Positions 1 through 10,423 of a DNA stretch of 64,000 nucleotides are shown piece after piece (the stretch's first letter is position 1; each line of letters begins with the position of its first letter). Under the pieces are notes generated by a model, which ran no database searches, was not told where the DNA came from, and saw only the letters and a list, made by a program, of their open reading frames with translations. The position numbers were made by a program, and so were the translations under genes. Location: assembly GCF_037042905.1 (NCBI RefSeq), contig NC_087251.1, positions 49,419,373-49,483,372 on the forward strand. Direction: 5' to 3'. This DNA comes from Lytechinus pictus. Taxonomy: Eukaryota > Echinodermata > Echinoidea > Temnopleuroida > Toxopneustidae.

Positions 1-1440
1 TACTAGCTGGTGGTGAATCAGCAGTAACTTTGATGCTCAAGCTCTGTGTGAAGATATGGCAGACAGGTGAAAGGCCTATAGACTGGTGTCGTGCTCGGTT
101 TGTTTCTATACCTAAGAAAGGAGATCTACAACTTTGCGAAAACTACAGAACAATTTCCCTCATCTGTCATGCGAGCAAGATCATGCTTCAAGTACTTCTA
201 AGTAGAATGACTCATCAACTGGTGACAGAAATGGATGAAGCACAAGCACCCGGGCACCAGAGACCACATCTTTAATCTTCAATTGCTTATTCAGAAATGT
301 CACAAAATGAACCAGGATTTATTCATCTGTTTTGTGGACTACTCCAAAGCCTTTGATGATGCTAGATATAGCCATCTTTGGAATGTGATGCTGAAAATGG
401 ACTTCCCACATCATGTGATCAGGCTGATTAGATCTCTGTACGCGGACCAACAGTCAGCTGTTAAATTGGAATGTGGCACTACAGACTGGTTCGATATCAA
501 GAAAGGAGTTCGACAGGGATGTATACTCTCTCCTGCATTTTTTAACATTTACACAGAGAAAATAATGAGGGAAGTTATGGTGTCCAAGCAGAAGACTTTG
601 ACTTATTGCATGTAGGAGGAGTAGAGCTAGGAAATCTGCGATATGCAGATGAGGCAGCTATGATTTCCAAATCAAGACCTGGCCTGAGAAGTATTGTATC
701 ATCTCTGAATGAAAGAAGCAAATCATACGGTTTCAAAATGAATGCGTCAAAAACGAAAGTTATGTCTGTGGTTAAAGAAGAGGATGGAAATGATGAAGGA
801 GTTAGTATTGATAACTCAATACTGGAGGAAGTTGATCATTTCAAGTACCTTGGGGTGAGAATTCAGAAAGATGGTGACAATAGCAGGGAAATTAAAAACC
901 CGACTAGCTATGGGTTTGAAGGCACTAAACAACATGAAGAAACTATGGCAATGACAGGACAAGCAGACGAAAGTTCTCAGAGCCTGCATCTTCCCCATTG
1001 CAACCTACGCCTGCGAAGCTTGGGTACTACGTAAGGCAGATGAGCTAAGAATCACTGCTTTTGAAAGCAAGTGTTATCGCAGGATTTTGAGAGTCCCCTG
1101 GGTGGAACGACGGACAAATGAAGACATCAGGAATGAGCTCAATGTGCCTAGTGACTGGCTACTGCAATATGTGAGGAGACAAAAGCTGGGATATTTTGGT
1201 CATATCATGAGACATAATGGTCTGGAGAAGAGGGTCCTTGGGGCACACATTCCTGGTAAACGTAGTAGAGGAAGACCAAGATGTAAATGGGACAAAACAG
1301 CGAGGGAGGCATTTGGTACCATGGAGAAAGCAACTAGAATGGCTCAAAACAGATGGTTGTACCAAGCTGCCGTAAGGGAAGCTACGCTCTGATTAGAGTA
1401 TGCTGTGACGACGACTCTTCATTGAAGGGAGTTAAATCTT
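1..1440 (+). mobile_element. Non-LTR retrotransposon (LINE), RT and C-terminal part, broken
   Basis: This is the reverse transcriptase half of a LINE whose 5' part lies outside the window. Translated pieces show the RT order: IPKKGDLQLCENYRTISL (frame 3, near 110-165), then DYSKAF and GVRQGCILSPAFFNIY (frame 1, 235-615), then LRYADEAAMIS (frame 3, from 606) and the C-terminal region LGYFGHIMRH (frame 1, 1087-1392). The frame changes near 235-275, near 606 and again near 897, and a TGA interrupts the last part near 957. The usual YADD active-site motif reads YADE (642-653), so the last catalytic Asp is also lost. It is a dead copy of the endonuclease-RT type common in invertebrates; the exact clade is not certain. 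It lies on the opposite strand to gene 1, beyond its last visible exon. Confidence 0.9.
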
Positions 1441-1589
1441 CTGTCAATTTATTTAGGTTAATTGTTCTATTTTGAGTTTGATGTGACAGAAATGTGAGAG
1501 TCTGATGTGTTTTTTTTCCATGCTTCTGGTTAACTCAGTCCCATAAATGAAAAAAAAAAGGTCTAGGACCTATGGGACACAGAACTTAC

Positions 1590-1705
1590 TAAATCAGGGT
1601 CATTTGTTGTATTCCTTGAAGCAGGCCTAGATGAAGAAGTTTTCTTGGCACTTTGTAACTTCTTTCTCTGCTTTTCCATGGCTTGTCGCTTTAACTGGTC
1701 CCGCT
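1590..1705 (-). CDS. Gene 1, coding exon 5 (last one visible)
   Basis: Read on the minus strand, the acceptor is a pyrimidine-rich tract ending TCATCAAATCAG and the donor is TTA|GTAAGT. The exon is 116 nt. It completes a split codon from exon 4 and ends in phase 0. It encodes a basic, probably helical stretch (RDQLKRQAMEKQRKKLQSAK) followed by a Ser/Thr-rich stretch ending NTTNDPDL. The next exon must lie beyond the left end of the window, because only LINE sequence follows. No family is recognised from this segment; the charged helix is compatible with a coiled coil. Confidence 0.8.
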
Positions 1706-2062
1706 CTGATTTGATGAGAAAATATCTTGTTAACAATGAAGAGAAAATGCCTTTCAGACAATGGCATGTTATATTATTTATTTACTAAATTATATTTTGG
1801 AAACGATTAGGCCTACTTGCTTTTTTAATTGTTCTCTATTTCTTTGCTCTTTCCGTCCCCAGCCTTATGTTTTACACTCTGGGAATTGCTTTATTTATTT
1901 ATTTCTAATGGTTAATTGATAATCTCTCAACATTGTACTATGAATGTATTTTTGTTATGATATTTGCAAAAAAATAATGACATTCTTTCCACCTCTTTCA
2001 GTCAATAAAAGGAAATGTCCAAATCATTTTGTTAAAAGAAGTATTCAGTAAAATATACTTAC
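1706..2062 (-). other. Intron 4 of gene 1
   Basis: AT-rich intron between exons 4 and 5. I see no further coding segment or repeat. Intron 3 (2111-2565) is similar. Confidence 0.6.
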
Positions 2063-2110
2063 TTATTGTACTTGATGTCCATGATTTTGGAACTCCTGCA
2101 TCAATACGTG
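2063..2110 (-). CDS. Gene 1, coding exon 4
   Basis: A 48-nt minus-strand exon lies between the acceptor TTTTCATTCTACAG and the donor ATAA|GTAAGTATA. Two bases complete the codon begun in exon 3, 15 codons follow (RIDAGVPKSWTSSTI), and one base carries into exon 5. The splice sites fit the consensus well and the phase agrees on both sides. This is the main reason for accepting an exon this short. Confidence 0.8.
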   Translation of the reverse strand, partial: HVLMQEFQNHGHQVQ

Positions 2111-2565
2111 CTGTAGAATGAAAATGAAGTTAAGAAGTTTAATACCTCAAATACATTGATTCATTATTCCCATTCTTGGATAATTATTCAATTAAAAATA
2201 CAATCACAATCTTTGGGCATTTAAAAAAGGTTTGTGCTATTTTCCTATTGCTACTTTGATGGAAGACACACTGCAGTGATTAAACCTAAGGAATTTGTAA
2301 CATCTCTAGATTCTCCCCCCTTCAAAAGAAAAGCCAAACATAAGTAATAGAGACATTAAATAGTTCAGATTGAAAAATGACTATTTTTTCAAGAGGAGAA
2401 GATTAAGACTGAACCAATCACAAAATATCAATATCGATCAATTGACTGGTTATGGTATAAACAAGAGATGATATGAATTTCTATAGTTCTCAATCAAAGC
2501 AAATCATAATTAACATTATGAATGCACAATTTCTGTTTTGTAGAAGAAGCATACCGGGTACTTAC

Positions 2566-2655
2566 ATTTAGCTGAGCCTAGCTTTTTATAGTGGATGTTA
2601 AGACCATTGATCACATCACTCTGGTTGAGTGCTCTCTTGTTGTTTGATGAGTACG
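2566..2655 (-). CDS. Gene 1, coding exon 3
   Basis: A 90-nt minus-strand exon with acceptor CCTTTTTTTTTAG and donor AAAT|GTAAGTACC. Its frame is two bases, 29 codons and one base, and it is open only in the phase set by exon 2. It encodes a polar segment containing NNKRALNQSDVINGLNIHYK. The 3-kb intron upstream of it (2656-5660) holds the orphan reading frame at 3261-4504. Confidence 0.82.
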
Positions 2656-3259
2656 CTAAAAAAAAAGGTCATTATAACATTAATATTGCTATCAGGGCCC
2701 AGAAACACAAAGGTAGATGATCATGTGCTTAATTTTCATGATTGATTGTGCATTGTAGTCTATGCAAACTATTGTCAAAATATCTTCTGCGATCATTGCT
2801 AAGCTTTGTGTTACCGGCTCCAGGAAAGGAAACTTCAATGAAATCCAGAAATGACTGCATTGGCCTCCATGTTGATTCAGCACGCAGAGTGTAAATTCCA
2901 TATTTACCCCAAACTTAAAAAAAATGGTTCTACTTTATATTCGAGTTTGGGTATTTAACACTTAATAAAGTAATACATATTAAGGGCTCTACTATATTGA
3001 GTTTGGGTATTTAGTTCCGTACTAAATAAAATAATAAAATTCAACAAATAGGCTATGAAAGGTGCATGGATATTATTTTGGCTTAAATCGGCTCCCTTTC
3101 TCGATTTTAACACGCCATTGACCCCAAAACATGCCACTTATTATTGAGTCGAGAATAAACTCTGCAAGTAATAAAGAGTTATTACCTCCATTAAATTAAC
3201 TCCTACTTTGTCCATTCAATCTTGTAGGCCATATAAGACAAACTACACGCGCACTCCGC
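2656..3259 (-). other. Intron 2 of gene 1, left part, with a short duplication
   Basis: Intronic sequence. A degenerate direct duplication of about 55-60 bp lies near 2928-3030: each copy has TCTACT(T/A)TAT followed by GAGTTTGGGTATTTA. No coding segment is visible before the orphan frame starts at 3261. Confidence 0.45.
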
Positions 3260-3260
3260 C

Positions 3261-4504
3261 ATGGATGCCGTTTTTGCATCGCTTCCAGTCATTGATGGGA
3301 ACATAGAAGGCGGGATAGCCACCGGTATAGATGAAAGTCTATCCAAGGACCTTCGAATCCCAGTCCTCAGAAGAGGCGAAGAAGCGCTAGACAGGATCAA
3401 GTCCAAGGCCGTAGCTATACGCTGGGCACATACAAAATTCAAGAAGAACAAAACCCTCCAGAAGTTAGCAGTATGCGCAGTTGTGATAACCTACGATTTG
3501 GGGTTGCTAGTGGATGGAGACTCAGACATAACATACATCGGTCCAGACCATGAGCTCTGTGCTGAAGACAGTCACGATGATGATATCAGGAAAATGACCA
3601 ATTCTACAGGTTTCAGTCAAGCTGCAACTGTAGTACTGGCAACCAAACCATCCTATTGGTTAACAAACCATCACATAGGACAGGGGAGAATGGCAAGTTG
3701 TCCACGTAAAGTCGCCGAGGTCCTCTTTGAATACACAGATATAGAAGAACTGTCTTCAATTTTCCACACCATTGGTCACTGGGCTAGTACTCGCAAAGTC
3801 CTGGAGGCAGCAGGCATTGAGGCATCGCCAAGTCTAACCCTATCTTTGATACTAGACACACTTTGACCTTATCAGAGGACGCCAAGTTGCGTTTCGGAGG
3901 ATTTCCAGTCAGAACGCATAAAGTAGCCAACGCCTACTAGGGAGCGGAATGCCTAGTCGCCTCAATGTACTACGCGATAACCCTTGACGCAATTACCATA
4001 CGCGACATATTTCGCCAATACAACAAGATTAGGCAAAACAGGTCAGCCTACCACGTAGGAGCCAAGTTTCTGACGGGAAAGCCTAGGGCGGAAGCTGAGG
4101 AACCAGTAGCTAAATCTATGCTGTGCCGAGTAGGCACTTTCCTACGAATCGTTATGCCCCGATCTACTTTGACTGCCTCTCCGCACTTCGAAGTGTCAAG
4201 AGTTCAAAGCTATTCGGACTATGACGGCGACTATGAGTCTCGCATCACTGCGTCAAGATCTCGCCAAGCAACAATGTCAAGTAAACCCATGGGGAGGATT
4301 ATAGAAGTCTTCACCTTCATGTCATCGCGAATCGCCCAAGACATCGCGCCTTCGGCGTATCCGTCGCATTTAAGTTGCAGGGAGAGTCTTCCTCTGACCA
4401 TGAGCCTGAACCAGTTGCATCTGAGGAGTCATATGTAGAAGAGGAGACGGCCACAACTTCTAAGTCTAAAAGGAAGACCAAGCAGCAGTCTGGCACGGCT
4501 AAGT
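3261..4504 (+). pseudogene. Orphan intronless reading frame, broken; viral- or element-derived candidate
   Basis: A single long reading frame of about 415 codons is visible but broken. It starts at ATG 3261 and runs in frame 3 to about 3860. It continues in frame 2, with an in-frame TAG near 3939, and shifts again near 4325 into a frame that ends at TGA 4502-4504. The C terminus is acidic (ESSSDHEPEPVASEES) and then Lys-rich (SKSKRKTKQQ). There are no introns. G+C and CpG content are clearly higher than in the flanking intron, and the orientation is opposite to gene 1. I do not recognise the family. The length, the compact single-frame layout and the acidic-basic tail would suit the gag of a retroelement or an endogenous copy of a viral nucleoprotein, but this is inference only. 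A processed pseudogene is the other option. I see no terminal repeats. Confidence 0.5.
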
Positions 4505-5660
4505 GAAGCAGGAGGAAGTAGATCTTCTACGGAACTTGCCCCATAAGATTGGAGTCTCATCTCACCTTGATCTTTTACCATATGTTGGATGTGTTACTGT
4601 AATGCTGAGATGCAGATCACATGTTAGCTGTAGCTTATATGGCATATATTACTTATTGTTGATGTTACTTTGTTAGTATTTAATAGTCCAGTTCAAGGGA
4701 CTACTTGAGGTTTTATGAGATAGTCTTAGATTTTCAAAGTTTGCATTTGGACTCTGGTCTAATCAGATATCAATGCTGTGATATATAAAGCATAGAATAC
4801 ATTATTCAGAAGAAACTGCATACACAGCACAGTAGGAAAAACATCTGACCTAGAGTAAGGTTTCCTCAACCTTTAGATCACACTTTGATGATTGACAACC
4901 AATACCAGAATTAAGATTAGGTCTGTTCATCAATGAACCCACGTGTATGATAACCTATGGAATTGTAGGCCACCCAATGTTAATGTTAATGTCAAACACA
5001 CCCTGTTCTTGGACACATAGGCAAGTCCTAACTGCAGAGGCCAAGAGATTACAGATGATCTTTAAGAAAAAAAAAACTGGGCTTCCTTTCTAGTACTTAT
5101 ACTGTGTGTACAGTGATTCAGTACCCTTTTCACATTAACACCTGGGTGGTGAGTGGCAAATACAGATTAATGATTTGCAGAGCTCAAAACCAAGATTGAA
5201 GGAATGGATAGGATATTTACTTTTATCATCTTTCTACCAAAATAAACTGAATCATGGATAATATTTGGTTTCACTTAAATGATTTTGTAATTTTGTATAT
5301 TAACACTTGATGTTATCTTTATATGTGAGACAGTAAGAAAGGATATTTAACTGTAGACATCATTATCAATGAAGTTGTTATTGTTGTTTTTATTCATAAT
5401 GCAGCCCTATTCAGCATGTTGATACCCGATTTCCCATCATATTGAAACAAAAATACAGATCAGAGAAAAAAAAAATCTCTTCACAATCACATTTTGGTGC
5501 CAAATACAGGGAAACATTAATGCAATATATATTTGTGATTTCACTAACAATAACGCGTTGAACTAATCAGATGCAAAGATTTATGTAGCTTAGAACAAAA
5601 AGCTAGTGAAAATTATCAACTATTCTTTTAATGAAACAAATATAGGAAAGGAAGACTTAC
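4505..5660 (-). other. Rest of intron 2 of gene 1
   Basis: AT-rich sequence downstream of the orphan frame. It has no recognisable coding segment, poly(A) tail or terminal repeat that would define the end of the inserted unit. Confidence 0.4.
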
Positions 5661-5741
5661 GGCTACTCTTCAAGGATAGCTGTCCTTTATCAAGCCCTTT
5701 GACAGACACAGGGCTAGGTGGAATGGCAGGTGTTGGGGTAG
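5661..5741 (-). CDS. Gene 1, coding exon 2
   Basis: An 81-nt minus-strand exon with a strong acceptor (TCCTTTTTTTCTCAG) and donor AGCC|GTAAGTCTTCC. Two bases complete the codon begun in exon 1; 26 codons follow (TPTPAIPPSPVSVKGLDKGQ, then LSLKSS) and one base remains. Only this frame is free of stops across the exon. The product here is proline-rich and then basic, which suggests a disordered N-terminal region. Confidence 0.82.
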
Positions 5742-6575
5742 CTGAGAAAAAAAGGACAAAAATATTAGCTGATCATCACAAAAACACAATGTTACATGTA
5801 AAGATTGCTCATCACTTAGGCAAAAATAAGATTAACCTAAGGTCAGGGAAGCCGCCTCTGTTTTGGTTTTTTTTTAAGTATGAAAATATGAAAGCTCCTA
5901 GATTTATTTCTTTTCTTGTGTGTGTGGTGTGGTGTAGTGGGGATAGGACTCTTTGCATGTCAAAAAGCCATACTCATGAATGCTCATAACAAAGGTGAAA
6001 TAGAAATGGAACCTTTAAGGGTTCGTCAAAATGAGTGTCTTTGGACATGTTTGTCCTCACTGTCCATATCATTAAATTGTAAATGGAAGAGCTTGAACCT
6101 GAAAAAAAAAGAAATACATTGCCGTCCGTTCTCTACAATCCAAAATTGCACACAAAATGGCGATATGCGCGAGGTACCAGGTCCCGTCCGAGCAAAAAAA
6201 GCATTTTTGCTTGAATTTCACGTAGATGCCTGATCAGCATGGATATAAATTTTTGCCTAAAGAGGGCGCGCGATATTATTATTCATATGCCGGTTTGTAG
6301 CGTTTGTCTGCAGCTTGTACTGCTATCTGCATTCTAAGCGTTCAGCATTATTTTCTTGCTCGTTCACTCCACTTTCATCATCATCTGTCAAAAGATGGCA
6401 TACTTTACCTATAAGTATATACATGTACATGAAATGCAACCTGTTTATTTTTTTTCTACAATTTCTTATGCGCTGACGACTTAAATCGAGACTGTTCGAT
6501 AGGAAAAATCGCATTTCAATTGTTGTTTGCGTGATTTCCACCGCAGTACTTGGACGGACAGACGGAGTATCATAT

Positions 6576-6666
6576 CGTCTTTCGGATGGTGACGTTAAAG
6601 GTCGGTCCCAGACATAAATAATCATATCTGATTGATACACGTCTGACAAAACTCAAATACACACAT
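6576..6666 (+). mobile_element. SINE 3' fragment, same family as 42241-42412
   Basis: About 90 bp match the 3' part of the SINE at 42241-42412 almost base for base: CTTTCGGATGGTGACGTTAA, then GGTCGGTCCCAGAC, TAAATAATCATAT and CTGACAAAACTCAAATACAC. The head is missing. A CTTTCGGAT...GACGTTAAA block of this kind also occurs in several invertebrate SINEs. It lies in intron 1 of gene 1. Confidence 0.75.
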
Positions 6667-6872
6667 GGCCGAAATTTTGAGGTAAGCATTAAACATAAAA
6701 AAATCATTTACAAATAATTTCGAATAAATTTAAAAAATAAAGCTAGGCCTAGATGATTGTTGTAAATTACGTATAGCCTAGGAAATATGTTGAACTTTTT
6801 GGCGTGTTTCATTCCCTGACATTCGTGTGATGAATGAAAACGTCAAAATGCACTATGAAATCACATGCGTTG

Positions 6873-6898
6873 TGCGAGGTTAGTATACTAACCTCGCA
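6873..6898. repeat. Perfect 26-bp palindrome
   Basis: TGCGAGGTTAGTATACTAACCTCGCA reads the same on both strands without a spacer (arms of 13, centre AGTATACT). It is in intron 1 of gene 1, about 125 bp inside the donor. It could be a dimeric protein site or a relic of a hairpin element. Confidence 0.8.
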
Positions 6899-7022
6899 TG
6901 TTGTGTGAGTGGGGCCAGGCATATCGAGAAAAAAAATAACAAACATCATATTTGGTAGATGGGACCACAGTCGTCATTCCGCCTCAAATAACATGCAAAT
7001 TATCCATTGAAAGCATCCTTAC

Positions 7023-7047
7023 CCCGCGGAAAATCTGGTTTCGCCAT
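7023..7047 (-). CDS. Gene 1, first coding exon (unrecognised protein, N terminus)
   Basis: On the minus strand, GAGATGG (G at -3 and +4) gives a good start context. It is followed by eight codons (MAKPDFPR), one extra base and the donor G|GTAAGG. The phase is 1, which matches exon 2. Exons 1-5 together give 360 nt, exactly 120 codons without a stop, starting MAKPDFPR and continuing into the proline-rich exon 2. I do not recognise the protein. What can be seen is a Pro/Ser-rich, probably disordered N terminus followed by a Lys/Arg-rich helical segment. The CpG-rich sequence and NRF1-type site just upstream support a real promoter. The main alternative is that the true start lies in an upstream exon. 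Confidence 0.75.
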
Positions 7048-7330
7048 CTCAGAAAAGTCTATCTCTCACAACCTTCCAAATCCATTGAGTCATTGAGATT
7101 TTAGATGAGAGTAATGAAAAAGCCCCGATTATGGAAATTTCACCTTTCACTTCCCAATTTTGGCCAAAACTATGCAGAGGGCGTTTCACGAAATAAAATA
7201 GACAATTTGCGCATGCGCAAGCGACACGTAGCTATGGAAACATTTTCCTTTTCGTGAACCCAAGATCCGATCGACTACGAGAGTATACGAGTACGAATAT
7301 GATAATGTCCATCATCAGTGTATTGCCCGA
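7048..7330 (-). promoter_or_regulatory. Probable promoter and 5' UTR of gene 1
   Basis: This stretch upstream of the gene 1 start is richer in CpG than its surroundings. It contains a perfect NRF1-type palindrome TGCGCATGCGCA (7208-7219). About 14 bp farther upstream on the minus strand is GTTTCCATAGCTAC (7231-7244), one mismatch from an RFX X-box. NRF1 sites are typical of metazoan housekeeping promoters and X-boxes of ciliary genes. No TATA box is evident and the transcription start cannot be fixed from sequence. Confidence 0.5.
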
Positions 7331-7400
7331 CCTTTGATTTCATCATGAATAGGACAATCGAGCCTGAAATTACACCCAGAATTCCTAAAAATCACGTTAA

Positions 7401-7620
7401 AGGGATGGTCCGGACTGAAAATATTTATATCTAAATAGAGTAAAATTCACAGAGCAAAATGCTGAAAAATTTCATAAAAATCGGATAACAACGAAGTCAT
7501 TGAATTTTAAAGTTCATCAATATTTTGTGAAAAAAAGTTGCATGCACATGACATGGTCATGAATATTCATTAGGTGGGCTGATGATGTCACATCCCCACT
7601 TTCCTTTTTCTTATGCTATT
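7401..7620 (+). mobile_element. TTAA-flanked MITE, left end only (AGGGATGGTCCGG family)
   Basis: TTAA (7397-7400) is followed by AGGGATGGTCCGGACTG and then by the internal sequence typical of long-TIR MITEs: AATTTCATAAAAATCGGAT, GATGATGTCAC. The right end is missing. A decayed inverse piece of the same end seems to lie at 16198-16362, where ATTTTACTCTATTAATTTTA mirrors 7425-7445. It contains one ATGAATATTCAT (7559-7570). Confidence 0.6.
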
Positions 7621-7904
7621 ACATGCATCATAATTCTAAATGTTTCATTTTTTTCATACTGTGTATAAATGATTGTGTTTCCTTTATTAGGGGTGGGAAA
7701 ATAACCCCAAAAAATTAAACGGGTAGATTTTACGGCGATTTTGGCTGCTGAACACAAATCCGACAACCATTTTGACCTACGATGCAGTTTTATATTGGTT
7801 CCATGCGATTTTTCAAAATGGCCGCCAAATTCCTTCCAAATCAGTGTTTTAACAGGAAAATCCTTAAAATAAAATATATATACAAATAAGGCTGGCAATA
7901 TGTC
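7621..7904. other. No gene seen
   Basis: AT-rich sequence between a MITE end and a LINE tail. A minus-strand open frame here has no splice sites, domain or repeat support, and I regard it as chance. Confidence 0.4.
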
Positions 7905-8775
7905 TAACTATTTATTTATTTATTTCTGATATTTTGACAGGGTAGCCCATTCACCAATAAGTAGTGGTCTTCCATGGGGCCCTGAATAACAATAAACATA
8001 TTTACAAAATGCATAACGTATGTACAGAATGTTACAGCATTAAGATTCACATTAGGATTTGAATGTAAAACGAAACATTAACAAACTTAGCAGCAAACGA
8101 AACGCAGACGGGCACTCGATCGTTTGACGTATAATAAAATATCAATAAATCAAATTAATTAAGAAGGACATCTTGAAAATACTGATAACATACACCAAAT
8201 CATCAAGGTCATGCTAACACAAAATAAGCACGTTATTTATAAATTACAAGTTCTTTTAAACATTCTCTTAAATGAAATGACAGAAGGAGCTGTTCTAATT
8301 GAATTATCAAGCTTATTCCATTCAAATATTGAAGATACGATTGGACTACACTTATAACAATCAGTGCGAAACTTGGGCACGCGTAAATATCCACTGTCTC
8401 TCTGTCTGGTATGATGTTCATGTACATCATTTGGATTGGTTAAGTTTACCTGAAGGTAAGAAGGTGCTAAATTATGAACACATTTAAATATCATCAAAAC
8501 GCGACTGAGCTCAAATCGTTTGTCTAGTGTCATCCATTTAAGACTTGTGAACAAATCAGCCGACGGTGTGTCGTATGTCTTGTTCAATATAATTCTTGCA
8601 GCCCTCTTCTGAATTTTTGCAGCTTAATTGTATGGGATTGAAATCTATTCGACCATACAGCAGAACAGTAATCAAATCTTGGCAACACTAAACTGTTATA
8701 AAGCAACTTTAAGGACTGCGCAGGCAAATAACTTTTCGCTCTCTTTATTATGCCAATGCTTTTCTGAGTAAGTTT
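7905..8775 (-). mobile_element. Jockey/CR1-type LINE, RT C terminus and 3' UTR
   Basis: On the minus strand, 8237-8587 encodes the C-terminal segment typical of jockey/CR1-like LINE polymerases: YDTPSADLF, ..MTLDKRFELSR, KCVHNLAPSYL, HHTRQ.., EWNKLDNSIRTAPSVISFKR. Upstream, LPRFDYCSAVW (about 8640-8690, another frame) is the expected preceding block. The 3' UTR runs down to a (TAAA)n-type tail at 7907-7924. The copy is 5'-truncated and frameshifted. It sits upstream of the gene 1 promoter in the same orientation. Confidence 0.85.
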
Positions 8776-9002
8776 ACATACATTTTCCTAACTATATGTT
8801 TTCATGGTCACTGAGCACAAAAGTACATGAATCAGATAAGTTGAGTCACTTGAAATGACGATATTTGGTGAAAAACAGCATTTTGGTGTCATTTTTGGTA
8901 AAAAATTGCCTCCAAATCACAATACATAAAACCTTAGCTGTCTATTCATCTGTAGTTTGTTATCTAAATATTTGTTCTCATGGCCATTGAGTCCAAAAAT
9001 AG
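8776..9002. repeat. Degenerate direct duplication
   Basis: Two diverged units match around GTTTTCATGGTCACTGAG (about 8808) and GTTCTCATGGCCATTGAG (about 8972). The spacing is about 165 bp, so an old tandem duplication is likely. No coding content is seen. Confidence 0.35.
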
Positions 9003-9230
9003 ATATTCAATTCAATTCAATTCTTTATTCCATTTCCATTCAAAACATAATACAGTCTCTATATTTATTCAGAATGAATGTTTCACATGCTATTTTTATA
9101 CTATCTACATAATGATGGGTTATCTTGTCATATTCCCAATGATAATGATGATGATGGAACTGCTGGGCATCAATAAAAATGAAGATTTTGTAGACAAAAC
9201 CTGAATAAGAATGAAAAATTCCCTTTATCC
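9003..9230 (-). mobile_element. LINE 3'-end fragment with (AATTG)n tail
   Basis: On the minus strand the sequence ends ATGGAATAAAGAATTGAATTGAATTGAA. An AATAAA-like signal running into a short pentamer tail is the usual 3' end of CR1/L2/RTE-type LINEs. No coding part remains. Confidence 0.5.
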
Positions 9231-9301
9231 TTCATAAGTTGTAAGTTGAGTTTAAGAAGATATAGTCATAATGTATGCAGGCTGATTATAATTATGTAAG
9301 A

Positions 9302-9333
9302 CCATGGACCTACTAGAGTAGGTCCATGGTAAG
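9302..9333. repeat. Near-perfect hairpin, 14-bp arms
   Basis: ACCATGGACCTACT and its reverse complement are separated by only AG. The surrounding DNA (9231-9510) is otherwise featureless. Confidence 0.7.
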
Positions 9334-9509
9334 ACATAGACTTGCTAAGAGTCAGATGCCCAAGACTGACTATTTCAGAAAATCAGACAATAATCAGGAT
9401 AATCATGATAATGGCAACAATGCTAATTGTCTGTGTATTATAACTTGGGGTACGATTTGTAATTTTCACAAGCTGAACCAACATAGTTACTGATGAAAAT
9501 CTTTCCAGG

Positions 9510-9720
9510 AATAATCTACTTGCAAGCATAGGCGGTGGAAGCGGGGGGGGGGGGGGTGGGGTCCTGTCCCCCTCTAAATTTGAGGTGGGGGACGGACCCC
9601 CCCCTAAAATTTTTGTTGATAACCTTTTTTTTGTACAATTTTTTGCCTGTGTCCATCACAACATTTCAGGTGGACCCCCCTAAATTTGTTGGCTTCCGCC
9701 GCCAATGCTTGCAAGTGGTG
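9510..9720. mobile_element. Small MITE with 24-bp TIRs and G/C tracts
   Basis: The left end CTTGCAAGCATAGGCGGTGG and the right end CCGCCGCCAATGCTTGCAAG are inverted copies with few mismatches. The inside is dominated by runs of G and C. The open frame across it is translated G/C-tract, not a gene. The palindromic CTTGCAAG at both ends hides the target duplication. Confidence 0.65.
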
Positions 9721-9778
9721 AATTAAAAAGCAAGGAGATATGGGATCTCTAAATGCTTGGCTCACTGTTCTGTAGAGG

Positions 9779-9881
9779 ACAAAAAAACCGTGTACAAAAA
9801 CGTAAAAATTACCATATGATTGTGATTTTTAGCATGGTCAGCCCCCCCCCCCCACTTTGAAAACCGTTCCGCGGCCCCTGG
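9779..9881 (-). mobile_element. hAT-like fragment ending in CAGGGGC
   Basis: Read on the minus strand it begins CAGGGGCCGCGGAACGG, followed by a G-run and AAAATCACAATCATATGG. A related piece is at 31080-31170 (CAGGGGCGG, G-run, then ACCATATGATTGCGATT). CAGGGGCGG is a common hAT terminus. Only one end is visible in each. Confidence 0.5.
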
Positions 9882-10222
9882 ACAATACAGTCGAATCAGT
9901 CTTTGACTTTCTTGCAACTGTATTGTTAGCACTGCATGTACAAGAAGAAGGAAAATCTATACGTATGGCCCACTGACAAAAATATTAATATTAGCAATTC
10001 TCACAAAAAACTGCTCCTGGATGAAATTGTTAATCTTTGGTCCATAATACACTGTAGCTCCAGTTATTCTACACTACCAAACGTATAGTGTAAATAATGC
10101 ACATTAAATTCTAAGAAAGCCTTCATGTAGATTGCATGAAAAACCCTAATTTCTAAAGCAATTTGACAATGTTTACATGCAGAAATGTAAATTGTTTTCC
10201 CTTAAATTTGACAACATAAAAT
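9882..10222. other. No gene seen
   Basis: AT-rich sequence with no supported feature. Confidence 0.4.
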
Positions 10223-10340
10223 CAGGGGCGGATCCAGCCTTCGCCAATAGGGGGGGGGGGGGCGGAATTGTTTTTCAGCCACATTTTCCCCGATCGGCCG
10301 CTCGAAGTTGATTTTTTTTTGTTCGAAGGGGTCGTCCTAA
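10223..10340 (+). mobile_element. hAT-like left-end fragment
   Basis: It starts with CAGGGGCGGATCCAGCC, a typical hAT-type terminus, followed by a G-run and GATCGGCCGCTCGAAG. The matching right end is not present. Confidence 0.5.
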
Positions 10341-10423
10341 TAATCACTTCTAAGCTTTATTCTTATAAATAAAAATCAATATCTCATAAGCCTTAATTAA
10401 ATAGTGCGAGCGCGAGCAATTTT

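Noticed and set aside
6655..6685. Plus-strand ATGGCCGAAATTTTGAG|GTAAGC as a first exon
   Set aside because: It overlaps the end of a SINE fragment and no in-phase plus-strand exon follows; gene 1 on the minus strand is better supported.
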